Translations under genes and position numbers: made by a program
In this document: positions 1 to 7,595 of the stretch, piece after piece
How positions within the stretch are numbered: the first letter of the stretch is position 1
How the letters are laid out: each line of letters starts with the position of its first letter
Assembly (NCBI GenBank): GCA_019423125.1
Contig: JAHZBZ010000002.1
Span: 1 to 64,000, forward strand
DNA length: 64,000 nt
Reading direction: 5' to 3'
Origin: Bacillota bacterium
GTDB lineage: Bacteria > Bacillota > Clostridia > Christensenellales > Borkfalkiaceae
Notes under the pieces: model-generated
Database searches by the model: none
Seen by the model: the letters and a program-made list of their open reading frames with translations, nothing else
What the model was told of the DNA's origin: nothing

Positions 1-32
1 GCTGATACCCTGAAGGTGCACCAAAGAGGTAT

Positions 33-80
33 AATCCGAATTATTTGCTGATAACGAGCGAATGGTTCGGATTTTCTTTT
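33..80 (+). terminator. Possible terminator of an upstream gene outside the window
   Basis: The eight bases at 33-40 (AATCCGAA) are the exact reverse complement of 66-73 (TTCGGATT), followed by a T-rich run to 80. The 25-base loop is long, so the call is tentative. No coding sequence is visible in bases 1-100. Confidence 0.4.
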
Positions 81-100
81 CTATAAAATTCTATCAAATA

Positions 101-128
101 AAAAGGAACGTTCAAACGAGCGTTCCTT
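101..128 (-). terminator. Terminator of the response-regulator chimera
   Basis: An inverted repeat (AAAGGAACG against CGTTCCTTT) lies just past the stop codon of the minus-strand gene at 154. Read on the minus strand it is followed by TTTTTATT, the form of an intrinsic terminator. Confidence 0.65.
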
Positions 129-153
129 TATGATATTGTCCGGTTAAAGCTCA

Positions 154-858
154 TCACTTTGCCAATTTGATTATAAATTGCGTGGACTGCGTAAAAGACA
201 GCAGAATTTCTCCGCCAAGCTTTTGCACGAATTTTTTTACAAGAGGCAATCCAAGGCCTGTGCCTTTTTCTGCGCCCGATCTGTCGCTTGTATAAAATGA
301 TTGAAAAATCAATTCTTCTTTTCCGGCCAATGAGTCTCCTGTGTTGGTCACGCTGAATATGATCCAATCCCTTTCCATAGATAAGCCGACTGAGATTTTA
401 CCGCCTTTGGGTGTATAAAGAGAATTGACTTTTAATGTTTTGGTCGAAAAATCCAACTGCGTGTTTCCTGCTTGTATTTTTTGCGTCGAAACGCAGCCGT
501 ATCGGCGCAATAACGCTCGCAACCGAAGTTCCAGTTCTTCAAAATTCACCGGCTTTGTCATGTAATCGTCTGCGCCGCCCTCAAAACTTTTTCTTTTATC
601 TCCGATCGTATTTAACTCAGTGAGCATCAGAACAGGCAGATCAGGATTGAGCGATTTTATTGCCTTTGTCAGTTCGTTTCCGTCAAGATCGGGCATTATG
701 ATATCGGCGATCACGAGATCTATGTTCTTATTCTCCAAAACGGACAACGCTTCGTTTCCGTTCCCGCTTTCGTGCACACAAAAACCGCGTAGCTCAAGAT
801 TGCGCTTGGTCAATTTTCGGAGCGGGAGGTCATCTTCTGCCAGCAGAATTTGAAACAT
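154..858 (-). CDS. Response regulator receiver fused to a histidine-kinase ATPase tail (chimera)
   Basis: Residues 1-120 are a standard receiver domain: acidic pair D9/D10, phospho-acceptor D52 (motif ADIIMPDLDG), T80 and K102 (MTKP). Residues 121-145 match only the first strands of an OmpR/PhoB winged-helix domain. At about residue 147 the sequence changes to the end of a HATPase_c domain (YTPKGGKI, then an F-box-like IFQSFYTSDRS and the G2 box GTGLGL at about 205-210). Most of the DNA-binding domain and the sensor, dimerisation His and N-box of the kinase are missing. I infer one in-frame deletion that joined a response regulator gene to the 3' end of its neighbouring kinase gene. It can no longer bind DNA or act as a normal kinase; it may be a relic, or a single-protein phospho-sink. 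It lies 10 bases downstream of a membrane protein gene on the same strand. Confidence 0.85.
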   Translation of the reverse strand: MFQILLAEDDLPLRKLTKRNLELRGFCVHESGNGNEALSVLENKNIDLVIADIIMPDLDGNELTKAIKSLNPDLPVLMLTELNTIGDKRKSFEGGADDYMTKPVNFEELELRLRALLRRYGCVSTQKIQAGNTQLDFSTKTLKVNSLYTPKGGKISVGLSMERDWIIFSVTNTGDSLAGKEELIFQSFYTSDRSGAEKGTGLGLPLVKKFVQKLGGEILLSFTQSTQFIIKLAK

Positions 859-868
859 GGTTACCTCA

Positions 869-1606
869 TTATTTTAAAAGATCAACTTGCTTTATTTTAA
901 TTATAACAACCTTTTTCTGCTCTGTCAATTTGTATTTTTTTGTTTGAGCACGGTGTTTTATAAGGCCGATTATTACAATTCCGACACAGGCCAATGTTTT
1001 CGGGATCATTAAAACACCTATGATGGGCACAGTATCCGAAAAGAGTACGACAGGAATGTAAAATCCGAATGACAGGATCACCATGAGCGCCATTATATAA
1101 TAGCTGCGATCTTTGCATGTTTTTGCGATCAGAAAACAAATCACGATTATTTCTATGCCGATCAATGCAAACGGAATATTCCTCAAAATGCCCCAAAGAA
1201 GAGAGCCTTCGTATGAGAACCATTTATTTTGAGGGAAAGCGCAAAGTACAATTCGCAATGCTGCCAAGAAGAACAGGCAAATGCGGCAACTTATTGTTTT
1301 TATTTTGTTTGGTTTCCAGACGCTTTCAAGAATAAAATAAAAGATAACATAAAACAGGGTCATGGTAATTGAAGTGATCAATTTTCCTAATCCCAGAGCA
1401 AATGCGTTTGCCTCCAATCCTGTTGTGAACAAGGCGTAGACGCGCGGTATCAAATGAAACGAATCGCCGGATGACAAAACCACAGCCATCACGCCGAATA
1501 ATTTAAAAAATTTGCCTTTCCCTTTTACGATCAGATAAATTCCGATGAAGAGGGCGAAGGTCAGGTAAGCTGCATCAAACAGCAATTCCATAGTGGCTTG
1601 GATCAT
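869..1606 (-). CDS. Multi-pass membrane protein of unknown function
   Basis: 245 residues with about seven hydrophobic segments and a basic C-terminal tail (KHRAQTKKYKL). I do not recognise a characterised family; the SSGDSFHLIPR segment after the second helix looks conserved-like and could be functional. The start at 1606 is chosen because AAGGAG lies seven bases upstream, while the longer frame to 1801 has no such site and adds a non-membrane N-terminus. The next gene on the strand is the receiver-HATPase chimera 10 bases away, so the protein may once have served a two-component system. Its role is unknown. Confidence 0.75.
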   Translation of the reverse strand: MIQATMELLFDAAYLTFALFIGIYLIVKGKGKFFKLFGVMAVVLSSGDSFHLIPRVYALFTTGLEANAFALGLGKLITSITMTLFYVIFYFILESVWKPNKIKTISCRICLFFLAALRIVLCAFPQNKWFSYEGSLLWGILRNIPFALIGIEIIVICFLIAKTCKDRSYYIMALMVILSFGFYIPVVLFSDTVPIIGVLMIPKTLACVGIVIIGLIKHRAQTKKYKLTEQKKVVIIKIKQVDLLK

Positions 1607-2490
1607 AAATATAACTCCTTGTTTGATTTTGCTCATATTGTACACGATTATTTTTAACTGAATGTTAACTATTGTTTTTGGTTTGTATCCGTGTAAACCC
1701 TGATTCCAATTAAAAATTAGCAAAATCCAAGGGATCCGTTGCCGCCGATGAGTTCGCAAATTCGTTGTAAAAGAATATGATGAAGAAAACAGAACGTTCA
1801 AGCTTTATATGAAAACCGCAGGGGTAGTATTATCAAAAACATGCAGGTGCAAACGATCCGTTACCGAAGTGACCGATTTTGTAGTAACGGAAGCGGGGGG
1901 GGGGATTGCGCGCAGAAAAATAAGCGGCTTTCAAGTTCGATCAATCGCCATCAAGCGCGATCGTCAGGCAACGCTCTTAAAAAACCGCTAAGACAAAGAT
2001 AAAAACAAGCCTCTGGACTTCTAAAGCATCATGGGCGATGCTTCGATGGGACAAAGATTATCAGCGACAACGGACTGAATTTTTTGACGGTGTCCGTCTG
2101 TGATTATATAAAAGCGCTGCTCTTGCGGGCAGTCGGACATTAAGGTGTATTTATTGTTTAAATGATGTTCAGCGCTCGGGTTAGCTGTCGAGCGTGTCTT
2201 TTTTTCGGCATTTGAGGCAAATTGAGAATGAAACGGCGGGAAACCCTTTACATTGGAAGGGAAATAAGCTACAATGGAGTCGGAGAAAATGGCTGACAAA
2301 ATATGACGTCATAATTTATACCTATGATGCCTGCGTGACCCGTCAGAGCAAGATTAAAACGGCGTGACGCATCTGTAGCAGTATAAGCAGAAGCGCGTGC
2401 AGGGAAGTGACGCATGATTTCTTTCGAGAAAGCGGAAAGAAAAAGCAATGGGGCGCGGCAAAATAATTTAAATATCCGATAAGAGGAAAT
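1607..2490. other. Gene-free interval with hairpins and a G10 tract
   Basis: I see no convincing gene in this 880-base interval. It holds an uninterrupted run of ten G at 1895-1904, three hairpins at 2024-2043, 2091-2139 and 2173-2194, and a T-run at 2199-2205. A 22-codon reading frame begins at 2228 (MKRRETLYIGREIS) and stops at 2296; it may be the remains of a gene but is too short to name. Other frames here have no ribosome-binding site or recognisable sequence. Confidence 0.5.
2024..2205 (+). ncRNA. Candidate structured RNA ending in a terminator-like hairpin
   Basis: Three stems follow each other: AAGCATC/GATGCTT (2024-2043), a ten-base stem with one T-T mismatch (2091-2100 with 2130-2139), and CGCTCG/CGAGCG (2173-2194) followed by seven T at 2199-2205. 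No open frame explains them. I could not match the structure to a known RNA family and found no clear promoter, so this is only a candidate. Confidence 0.25.
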
Positions 2491-3699
2491 ATGATAGAAG
2501 TAAAGGGAAAATACAACGAGGCAAAAATTTTTACGGACGTTGTGGACAATGCGTCCGTTTCGCAGGTGATAGAGCTGTGCAACCAGGAGTTTGCGGCAGG
2601 AAGCCGCATTCGCCTGATGCCCGACATCCATGCGGGAAAAGGCTGTACGATCGGCACGACCATGACGATCACGGATAAGATAGTACCCAATCTCGTCGGC
2701 GTGGACATCGGTTGCGGCATGGAAGTGATCCGCGTCCGCGAAACATATCTGGAATTGGAAAAGCTTGATAAGCTGATCTATCAAAAGATACCTTCCGGAT
2801 TCGCGATCCGTGACAAGGCGCACCGTTATTCCCGTGAGATCGAACTTGAAGAGCTGTGCTGCTTTCGCTACATCGACGCAATTCGCGCGGAAAAAAGCAT
2901 CGGCACTCTTGGCGGAGGAAATCACTTTATCGAGGCGGATAAGGACGACGACGGCAATCTTTATATCGTCATCCATTCGGGAAGCCGTCACCTCGGACTG
3001 GAAGTTGCAAAATATTATCAGGAAGAGGGATACAAAATGCTCAACCATTCCGACGATGCGTCCGTAAAACAGATGATCGCGGAGTTGAAGAGGGAGGGGC
3101 GGCAAAAAGATATACAGAAAGAGATCGCTCGAATGAAAAACGTAAAACAGATCAGCATTCCGAGAGATCTTGCTTATGTGACGGGCGATCTGTTCGACAG
3201 ATACATTCACGACATGAAGATCGTGCAGGAATTTGCCGAACTCAATCGCCGCGCAATGATCGATGAGATCGTCAAGGGGATGAAACTTCACGTCGAGGAG
3301 CAGTTCACGACAATTCACAATTACATCGACACGGAAAACATGATCCTGCGCAAAGGGTCTGTCTCGGCGCAAAAGGGCGAAAAATTGCTTATTCCCATCA
3401 ACATGCGCGACGGAAGTCTTATATGTGTGGGAAAGGGGAATGAAGACTGGAACTTCTCCGCGCCGCATGGCGCGGGCAGGCTCATGAGCCGTGCAGAGGC
3501 GAAAAATTCCTTTACTGTATCCGAATTTAAAAAACAGATGTCGAACGTTTATACCACTTCCGTCAACCGAACGACGCTTGACGAATGTCCGATGGCATAC
3601 AAGGGCATGCAGGACATCCTCGACAATATCGGGCCGACAGCAGAGGTTTTGCGCATCATCCGCCCTGTCTATAATTTCAAGGCGGGCGGTGAAGACTGA
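2491..3699 (+). CDS. rtcB: RtcB-family RNA-splicing ligase
   Basis: RtcB joins RNA 2',3'-cyclic phosphate or 3'-phosphate ends to 5'-hydroxyl ends using GTP and Mn. The 402-residue protein is the short bacterial form. Visible signatures are PDIHAGKG (about residues 44-51), GVDIGCGM with the metal-binding Cys, GGGNHFIE, IHSGSRHLG and, near residue 325, APHGAGRLMSR with the His that is guanylylated in the family. A Shine-Dalgarno AAGAGG lies just before the ATG. No archease or RtcA gene is adjacent, so the RNA target (repair of cut tRNA or rRNA) cannot be told from context. A strong terminator follows at 3805. Confidence 0.95.
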   Translation: MIEVKGKYNEAKIFTDVVDNASVSQVIELCNQEFAAGSRIRLMPDIHAGKGCTIGTTMTITDKIVPNLVGVDIGCGMEVIRVRETYLELEKLDKLIYQKIPSGFAIRDKAHRYSREIELEELCCFRYIDAIRAEKSIGTLGGGNHFIEADKDDDGNLYIVIHSGSRHLGLEVAKYYQEEGYKMLNHSDDASVKQMIAELKREGRQKDIQKEIARMKNVKQISIPRDLAYVTGDLFDRYIHDMKIVQEFAELNRRAMIDEIVKGMKLHVEEQFTTIHNYIDTENMILRKGSVSAQKGEKLLIPINMRDGSLICVGKGNEDWNFSAPHGAGRLMSRAEAKNSFTVSEFKKQMSNVYTTSVNRTTLDECPMAYKGMQDILDNIGPTAEVLRIIRPVYNFKAGGED

Positions 3700-3804
3700 G
3701 CGGATTTTCTGCTCAAAGAGATATCGCCGAAAACGGAAGCTTTGCGCCTGTTTCTTTCGATCAGGGGGATGCGCCTCGGCGATGCGGCATGGATAGAGAA
3801 AAGG

Positions 3805-3836
3805 AAAAGAGCCCGAAAAGAATCGGGCTCTTTTTT
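3805..3836. terminator. Bidirectional terminator between rtcB and lexA
   Basis: The stem AAAAGAGCCCG / CGGGCTCTTTT flanks a short loop, with T-runs readable on either strand, suiting the convergent rtcB and lexA genes. Confidence 0.85.
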
Positions 3837-3888
3837 GTGATCTCTGTGTTCAATGTGGTTGAAAAGGCTGTTTTGCAAAGCAAAAGAG

Positions 3889-4479
3889 TTAAAAACTGCG
3901 CACAAGGCCTACGACTTTGCCGAGAATCGCAACTTCGTCGACGATAATGTCTGGCATGGTCTCGTTTTCGGGGTGAAGGATGTATTTCCCGTCTTGTCTG
4001 AAAAAGCGTTTGACTGTCGCGCTGTCATCGACAAGTGCGACGACAATGTCTCCGTTTTCCGCGGACTCCTGCTTCCGCACGATGATTTTATCCCCGTCTT
4101 TGATGCCTGCGTCGATCATACTGGTCCCGCTCACGTTGAGCATGAAAAGGTCGCTTCCGTTGAAGCTGCCCGCAGGGAAGGAGTAGTAATCCTCATAATT
4201 TTCATAGGCGAAGATCGGCTGGCCTGCAGTGACCGTACCGATCAGGGGGATGTTTACAGATGCCGTCTTTCGGATATTTACGGCGCGGTTTTTGTTCGGG
4301 GACTTGGAGAGGTGGCCGCCTTCCGTCAGCTTTTCGATATAATAATAAGCCGAAGCGGTGGACTTGATGTTGAGTTCCGCGCAGATCTCGCGCACGGTGG
4401 GGGAATAGCCGTATTCGGCATTGTACTCGTTGATATAATTGAGCACGGCCTGCATCTTGTTTTTGCTGCTTTCGGACAT
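3889..4479 (-). CDS. lexA: LexA repressor (SOS regulator)
   Basis: LexA represses DNA-damage genes until RecA filaments trigger its self-cleavage. The 196-residue protein has an N-terminal winged helix (residues 1-65, SPTVREICAELN as recognition region) and a C-terminal S24 peptidase domain with the Ala85-Gly86 cleavage bond (TVTAGQP), catalytic S120 (SGTSM) and K157 (ATVKRFF). The start has GAGGAAG upstream. Its promoter (TTGCTT, 17 bases, TATAAT, minus strand 4506-4534) is overlapped by a LexA-type palindrome at 4532-4545, indicating autoregulation. It is divergent from a cysteine-rich small protein. Confidence 0.96.
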   Translation of the reverse strand: MSESSKNKMQAVLNYINEYNAEYGYSPTVREICAELNIKSTASAYYYIEKLTEGGHLSKSPNKNRAVNIRKTASVNIPLIGTVTAGQPIFAYENYEDYYSFPAGSFNGSDLFMLNVSGTSMIDAGIKDGDKIIVRKQESAENGDIVVALVDDSATVKRFFRQDGKYILHPENETMPDIIVDEVAILGKVVGLVRSF

Positions 4480-4505
4480 GGCGTTTCTTCCTCATTTTTT
4501 TCTTA

Positions 4506-4534
4506 ATTATATCATATACGCGCAAAAAAAGCAA
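4506..4534 (-). promoter_or_regulatory. lexA promoter
   Basis: On the minus strand TTGCTT (4529-4534) is separated by 17 bases from a perfect TATAAT (4506-4511), about 27 bases before the lexA start codon. Confidence 0.75.
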
Positions 4535-4545
4535 ACAAATGTTTG
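4532..4545. promoter_or_regulatory. Putative LexA operator (SOS box)
   Basis: The palindrome CAAAC-AAAT-GTTTG resembles the Gram-positive SOS box (CGAAC-N4-GTTCG) with one symmetrical substitution. Its last three bases overlap the -35 hexamer of lexA, a good position for repression. It also lies about 30 bases upstream of the divergent promoter at 4574. Confidence 0.65.
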
Positions 4546-4573
4546 GAATAAATTAAAAATAATTGAAAAAGAA

Positions 4574-4602
4574 TTGATTATTTTGACAGTATGTGTTATA
4601 CT
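4574..4602 (+). promoter_or_regulatory. Promoter of the cysteine-rich small protein
   Basis: TTGATT (4574-4579), a 17-base spacer and TATACT (4597-4602) preceded by TGT, an extended -10. The gene starts 24 bases downstream. Confidence 0.65.
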
Positions 4603-4625
4603 GTGCGCATATGGAGGGTATAAAG

Positions 4626-4814
4626 ATGGCGCCGCAAAAATGTGTGTTATATGATCGCGATTGCATCGGATGCATGGAGTGTGAGATGTGCGATCTCGAT
4701 CCTTCCAAAGTTTGTGATAACTGCGGAAAGTGTCTGGATATCAAAGACTATGCCGTCATCCGCATCGATGGGATCGAGGGGATGATAAAACGGGAAAAAA
4801 GGCAAGAAAAGTGA
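4626..4814 (+). CDS. Small cysteine-rich protein (putative metal or Fe-S binder)
   Basis: 62 residues with eight Cys at positions 6, 13, 16, 19, 22, 30, 33 and 36, the last seven as CxxCxxCxxC then CxxCxxC, followed by a charged tail. This spacing fits binding of zinc or an iron-sulfur cluster; I recognise it as similar to small clostridial proteins with no assigned role. The ATG at 4626 is chosen over upstream frame starts because GGAGG sits eight bases before it and the promoter's -10 lies over the upstream alternative. Being divergent from lexA with an SOS-like box between, it might be co-regulated. The function is not known. Confidence 0.75.
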   Translation: MAPQKCVLYDRDCIGCMECEMCDLDPSKVCDNCGKCLDIKDYAVIRIDGIEGMIKREKRQEK

Positions 4815-4888
4815 GCGTTTTTTAGGGGAAATCTCCATTTTATACTTTCTATTTTTTTCAAGCTCTTTACTTTTTTACAATGACATGA

Positions 4889-4894
4889 TATAAT
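4889..4894 (+). promoter_or_regulatory. -10 element of the YdbC-like gene
   Basis: A perfect TATAAT preceded by TGA (extended -10). The -35 region (TTACTT, 17 bases upstream) is weak. Confidence 0.5.
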
Positions 4895-4926
4895 TAAAGA
4901 AAAAGCGCAACTGTGGAGGCACTACT

Positions 4927-5148
4927 ATGGCGGAACTCAAATATGAAATCACCGAAAAGCTCGGAGTTTTGGGTGAGACGGGCAACGGATGGACCAAGGA
5001 GCTCAATTTGGTCAGCTGGAGTGAGCGGGAACCCGTGTATGATATTCGTACCTGGAACGAGGGGCATGATCGGATGGGGAAAGGGATCACGCTTTCGATG
5101 GACGAGATCAAAACGCTCAAGGACGTTCTGAACAAAATGGACATCTGA
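4927..5148 (+). CDS. YdbC-family PC4-like single-stranded nucleic acid binding protein
   Basis: 73 residues matching the YdbC/PC4 family: IxEKLGVLGE strand, the conserved GWTKELNLVSWSEREP segment, the YDIRTW strand and the GKGITLSMDEI start of the C-terminal helix. Relatives such as Lactococcus YdbC form dimers that bind single-stranded DNA and RNA and are thought to act as transcription cofactors. GTGGAGG-like sequence upstream supports the start. It is monocistronic, with a terminator directly after. Confidence 0.85.
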   Translation: MAELKYEITEKLGVLGETGNGWTKELNLVSWSEREPVYDIRTWNEGHDRMGKGITLSMDEIKTLKDVLNKMDI

Positions 5149-5166
5149 CCAAGACAGGGGAAAATG

Positions 5167-5197
5167 GGGCGGCAATTTTTTGCCGTCCTTCTTTTTT
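5167..5197 (+). terminator. Terminator of the YdbC-like gene
   Basis: GGGCGGCAA / TTGCCGTCC stem followed by TTCTTTTTT. Confidence 0.85.
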
Positions 5198-5217
5198 GCA
5201 AAACCACTTTATTTTAG

Positions 5218-5246
5218 TGGAAAAAATTTGCGTTTTGTTTTATAAT
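5218..5246 (+). promoter_or_regulatory. purB promoter
   Basis: TGGAAA (5218-5223), 17 bases, TATAAT (5241-5246), about 33 bases before the purB start. Confidence 0.5.
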
Positions 5247-5279
5247 AAAATAGTAAATCAATTTATACGGGAGACGGAT

Positions 5280-6716
5280 ATGGCAGATACCGCAGTATAC
5301 GAAAACCCTTTGCTCAGCCGCTATGCGAGCAGGGAAATGGCAGAAAACTTTTCGGACGACAAGAAATTCCGCCTGTGGAGAAAACTTTGGATCGCGCTCG
5401 CAGAATCGGAGATGGAGCTGGGGCTCAATATTTCCCGCGAGCAGATCGATGAAATGAAAAAATATGCGGATGACATCAACTACGACGACGCGCGCAAGTT
5501 TGAGAGCGAAGTGCGGCACGATGTTATGGCGCACGTCAAGGCGTTCGGCAAGCAGGCAAAGTCTGCCATGCCCATCATCCATCTCGGCGCGACGAGCTGC
5601 TATGTGACGGACAATGCCGAGGTCATCGTCATCGACAACGCGCTCGACCTTGTCATGAAAAAGCTCGTCAATGTGATGGACAAGCTCAAAAAATTTGCGC
5701 TCCGCTATAAAGATCTTCCGACGCTCGGGTTCACGCATCTTCAGCCTGCACAGCTCACGACTGTCGGGAAACGCGCGACGCTTTGGCTTTCCGACCTTGA
5801 AATGGATTACTATGACCTCGTCAATCTCAAAAACTCGGTTAAGCTCCGCGGTGTGAAGGGCACGACGGGCACGCAGGCGAGCTTTCTCGATCTGTTCAAC
5901 GGCGACGGCGAAAAGGTCAAGGAGCTGGAGCGCCGCGTCGTGAAAAAGATGGGCTATTCCAAAGTGTACGGCGTCACGGGGCAGACCTACCCGAGAAAAT
6001 TTGACTACAACGTACTTTGTGTTTTGTCGCAGATTGCGCAGAGTGCCTATCGCTTCTCCAACGACATCCGCATTTTGCAGAACATGAAGGAGATCGAAGA
6101 GCCGTTCGAAAAGCATCAGATCGGTTCGTCGGCGATGGCGTACAAGCGCAACCCGATGCGCAGCGAACGCATGGGTTCTCTTTCGCGTTATGTGATCAGT
6201 TTGCCCGTCAACTGTGCGGTCACGGCCTCCACGCAGTGGTTTGAGCGCACGCTCGACGACAGCGCCAATAAACGAATCGTCATTGCGCAGGCGTTCCTCT
6301 CTGTGGATGCGATCCTCAACCTTTACCTCAACATCTCCGAGAACCTGGTCGTCTACGAAAAGGTCATCGCAAAACACATTGCGGCGGAACTCCCGTTCAT
6401 GGCGACGGAAAACATCATGATGGAATGTGTCAAGGCAGGCGGGAACAGGCAGGAACTTCACGAGCGTATCCGCGTTCTCTCCATGCAGGCGGCAAAGCAT
6501 GTAAAAGAGGAGGGCAGGGACAACGATCTTATCAGTCTGATCAAGCAGGACGAGATGTTCAAGGCTGTGTGGGACCGCTTGGACGGCATCCTCGATGCGC
6601 GCAACTTCATCGGAAGGAGCAGCGCGCAGGTGGAAGAGTTTATCGGCGCGGAGATCGATCCCATCCTCGCGGAACATAAGGCGGAGCTCGGCGTCAGCGG
6701 CGAAGTCCGCGTTTGA
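5280..6716 (+). CDS. purB: Adenylosuccinate lyase
   Basis: PurB performs two fumarate-releasing steps of purine synthesis: SAICAR to AICAR and adenylosuccinate to AMP. The 478-residue protein shows the fumarase/aspartase superfamily regions: HLGATSCYV (about residue 97), THLQPAQLT with the catalytic His, and the flexible signature loop GSSAMAYKRNPMRSER with the catalytic Ser. The start at 5280 follows GGGAGACGG; the open frame extends further upstream but into the promoter. No other purine gene is adjacent. Confidence 0.96.
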   Translation: MADTAVYENPLLSRYASREMAENFSDDKKFRLWRKLWIALAESEMELGLNISREQIDEMKKYADDINYDDARKFESEVRHDVMAHVKAFGKQAKSAMPIIHLGATSCYVTDNAEVIVIDNALDLVMKKLVNVMDKLKKFALRYKDLPTLGFTHLQPAQLTTVGKRATLWLSDLEMDYYDLVNLKNSVKLRGVKGTTGTQASFLDLFNGDGEKVKELERRVVKKMGYSKVYGVTGQTYPRKFDYNVLCVLSQIAQSAYRFSNDIRILQNMKEIEEPFEKHQIGSSAMAYKRNPMRSERMGSLSRYVISLPVNCAVTASTQWFERTLDDSANKRIVIAQAFLSVDAILNLYLNISENLVVYEKVIAKHIAAELPFMATENIMMECVKAGGNRQELHERIRVLSMQAAKHVKEEGRDNDLISLIKQDEMFKAVWDRLDGILDARNFIGRSSAQVEEFIGAEIDPILAEHKAELGVSGEVRV

Positions 6717-6777
6717 GTTTGCTCCGAAAACGGAGGGGATTCGGACAAAAAAATACGGCGAAGCGATGCGGAAAAAT

Positions 6778-6805
6778 TTGACAGCGGCAGGGCGCATGCT
6801 ATAAA
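6778..6805 (+). promoter_or_regulatory. sufCB promoter
   Basis: TTGACA (6778-6783), a 16-base spacer and TATAAA (6800-6805), about 58 bases before sufC. Confidence 0.65.
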
Positions 6806-6863
6806 ATTTCCGTTAAAGGGAAATACTTACAAATGAGGCGTTTCTTACGTTTTAGGAGTGCGA

Positions 6864-7595
6864 ATGCTTGAACTAAAAGACATTTCATATTCAGTAAAGG
6901 ATGAAGTGACCGGGAAACCGCAGGACATCCTCAAAAATATAGACCTGACCTTTGATGACGCGGCGATCAGTGTGATCACGGGCCCCAACGGGAGCGGAAA
7001 ATCCACGCTCATCAAAATTTTGATGGGATTTGAAAAACCGACTTCGGGGCAGATCCTGTTCAACGGTGAGGACATCACGGCTCTCGGCGTCACGGAGCGT
7101 GCGAGAAAGGGGTTTACCATCGCTTTTCAACAGCCCGTCCGTTTTAAGGGTATCACGGTAAAGCGTCTGCTCGAATACGCCTGCGGAAAGAAATTGGATA
7201 CGGACGGCATGTGCGAATGCCTTTCCGCGGTCGGGCTCTGCGCGCGCAACTACATCGACCGCTCTGTGGACGGCACGCTTTCGGGCGGTGAGCTCAAGCG
7301 CATCGAGCTCGCGATGGCGATCGCAAAGGGCGGCGAGGTTTTTCTCCTCGACGAGCCCGAGGCGGGCATCGATCTGTGGAGTTTTGAAGATTTGGTCAAA
7401 GTGTTTGAAAAACTGCACGACAAGACTGTCATCATTGTCAGTCACCAGCAGCGCATCCTTGAGACGGCGGACAAGATCGTGCTCTTTGACAACGATAAAC
7501 TTATCTGCGCGGGACGCAAAGAAGAGATGTTTGAAAAACTTACGCAAAGGCCCTCGCTGTGCTGGCGCAGTATAAAGGAGAATGCAAATGGATAA
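6864..7595 (+). CDS. sufC: SufC-type Fe-S assembly ABC ATPase
   Basis: SufC is the soluble ABC ATPase that drives iron-sulfur cluster assembly on a SufB/D scaffold. The 243-residue protein has Walker A GPNGSGKS (about residue 37), Q-loop AFQQPV, signature LSGGELKR, Walker B VFLLDEPEAG and the H-loop SHQQR; LDEPEAGID is typical for SufC. The ATG at 6864 is preferred to a GTG two codons earlier because AGGAG lies five bases upstream. It overlaps the next gene by eight bases. No sufS, sufU or sufD is nearby, so this is the two-gene minimal form. Confidence 0.92.
   Translation: MLELKDISYSVKDEVTGKPQDILKNIDLTFDDAAISVITGPNGSGKSTLIKILMGFEKPTSGQILFNGEDITALGVTERARKGFTIAFQQPVRFKGITVKRLLEYACGKKLDTDGMCECLSAVGLCARNYIDRSVDGTLSGGELKRIELAMAIAKGGEVFLLDEPEAGIDLWSFEDLVKVFEKLHDKTVIIVSHQQRILETADKIVLFDNDKLICAGRKEEMFEKLTQRPSLCWRSIKENANG

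Noticed and set aside
1809..1991. 60-codon + strand frame across the G tract
   Set aside because: No ribosome site, unlike any known family, and it crosses a homopolymer run of ten G.
2269..3468. Long antisense open frame opposite rtcB
   Set aside because: It mirrors rtcB codon structure, has no ribosome site and no recognisable domain. The same holds for long frames opposite purB, copA, glgP, polA, the ABC-F gene and glgC.
5214..6797. 527-codon antisense frame over purB
   Set aside because: Arg/His/Val-rich composition typical of shadow frames; purB is certain on the other strand.
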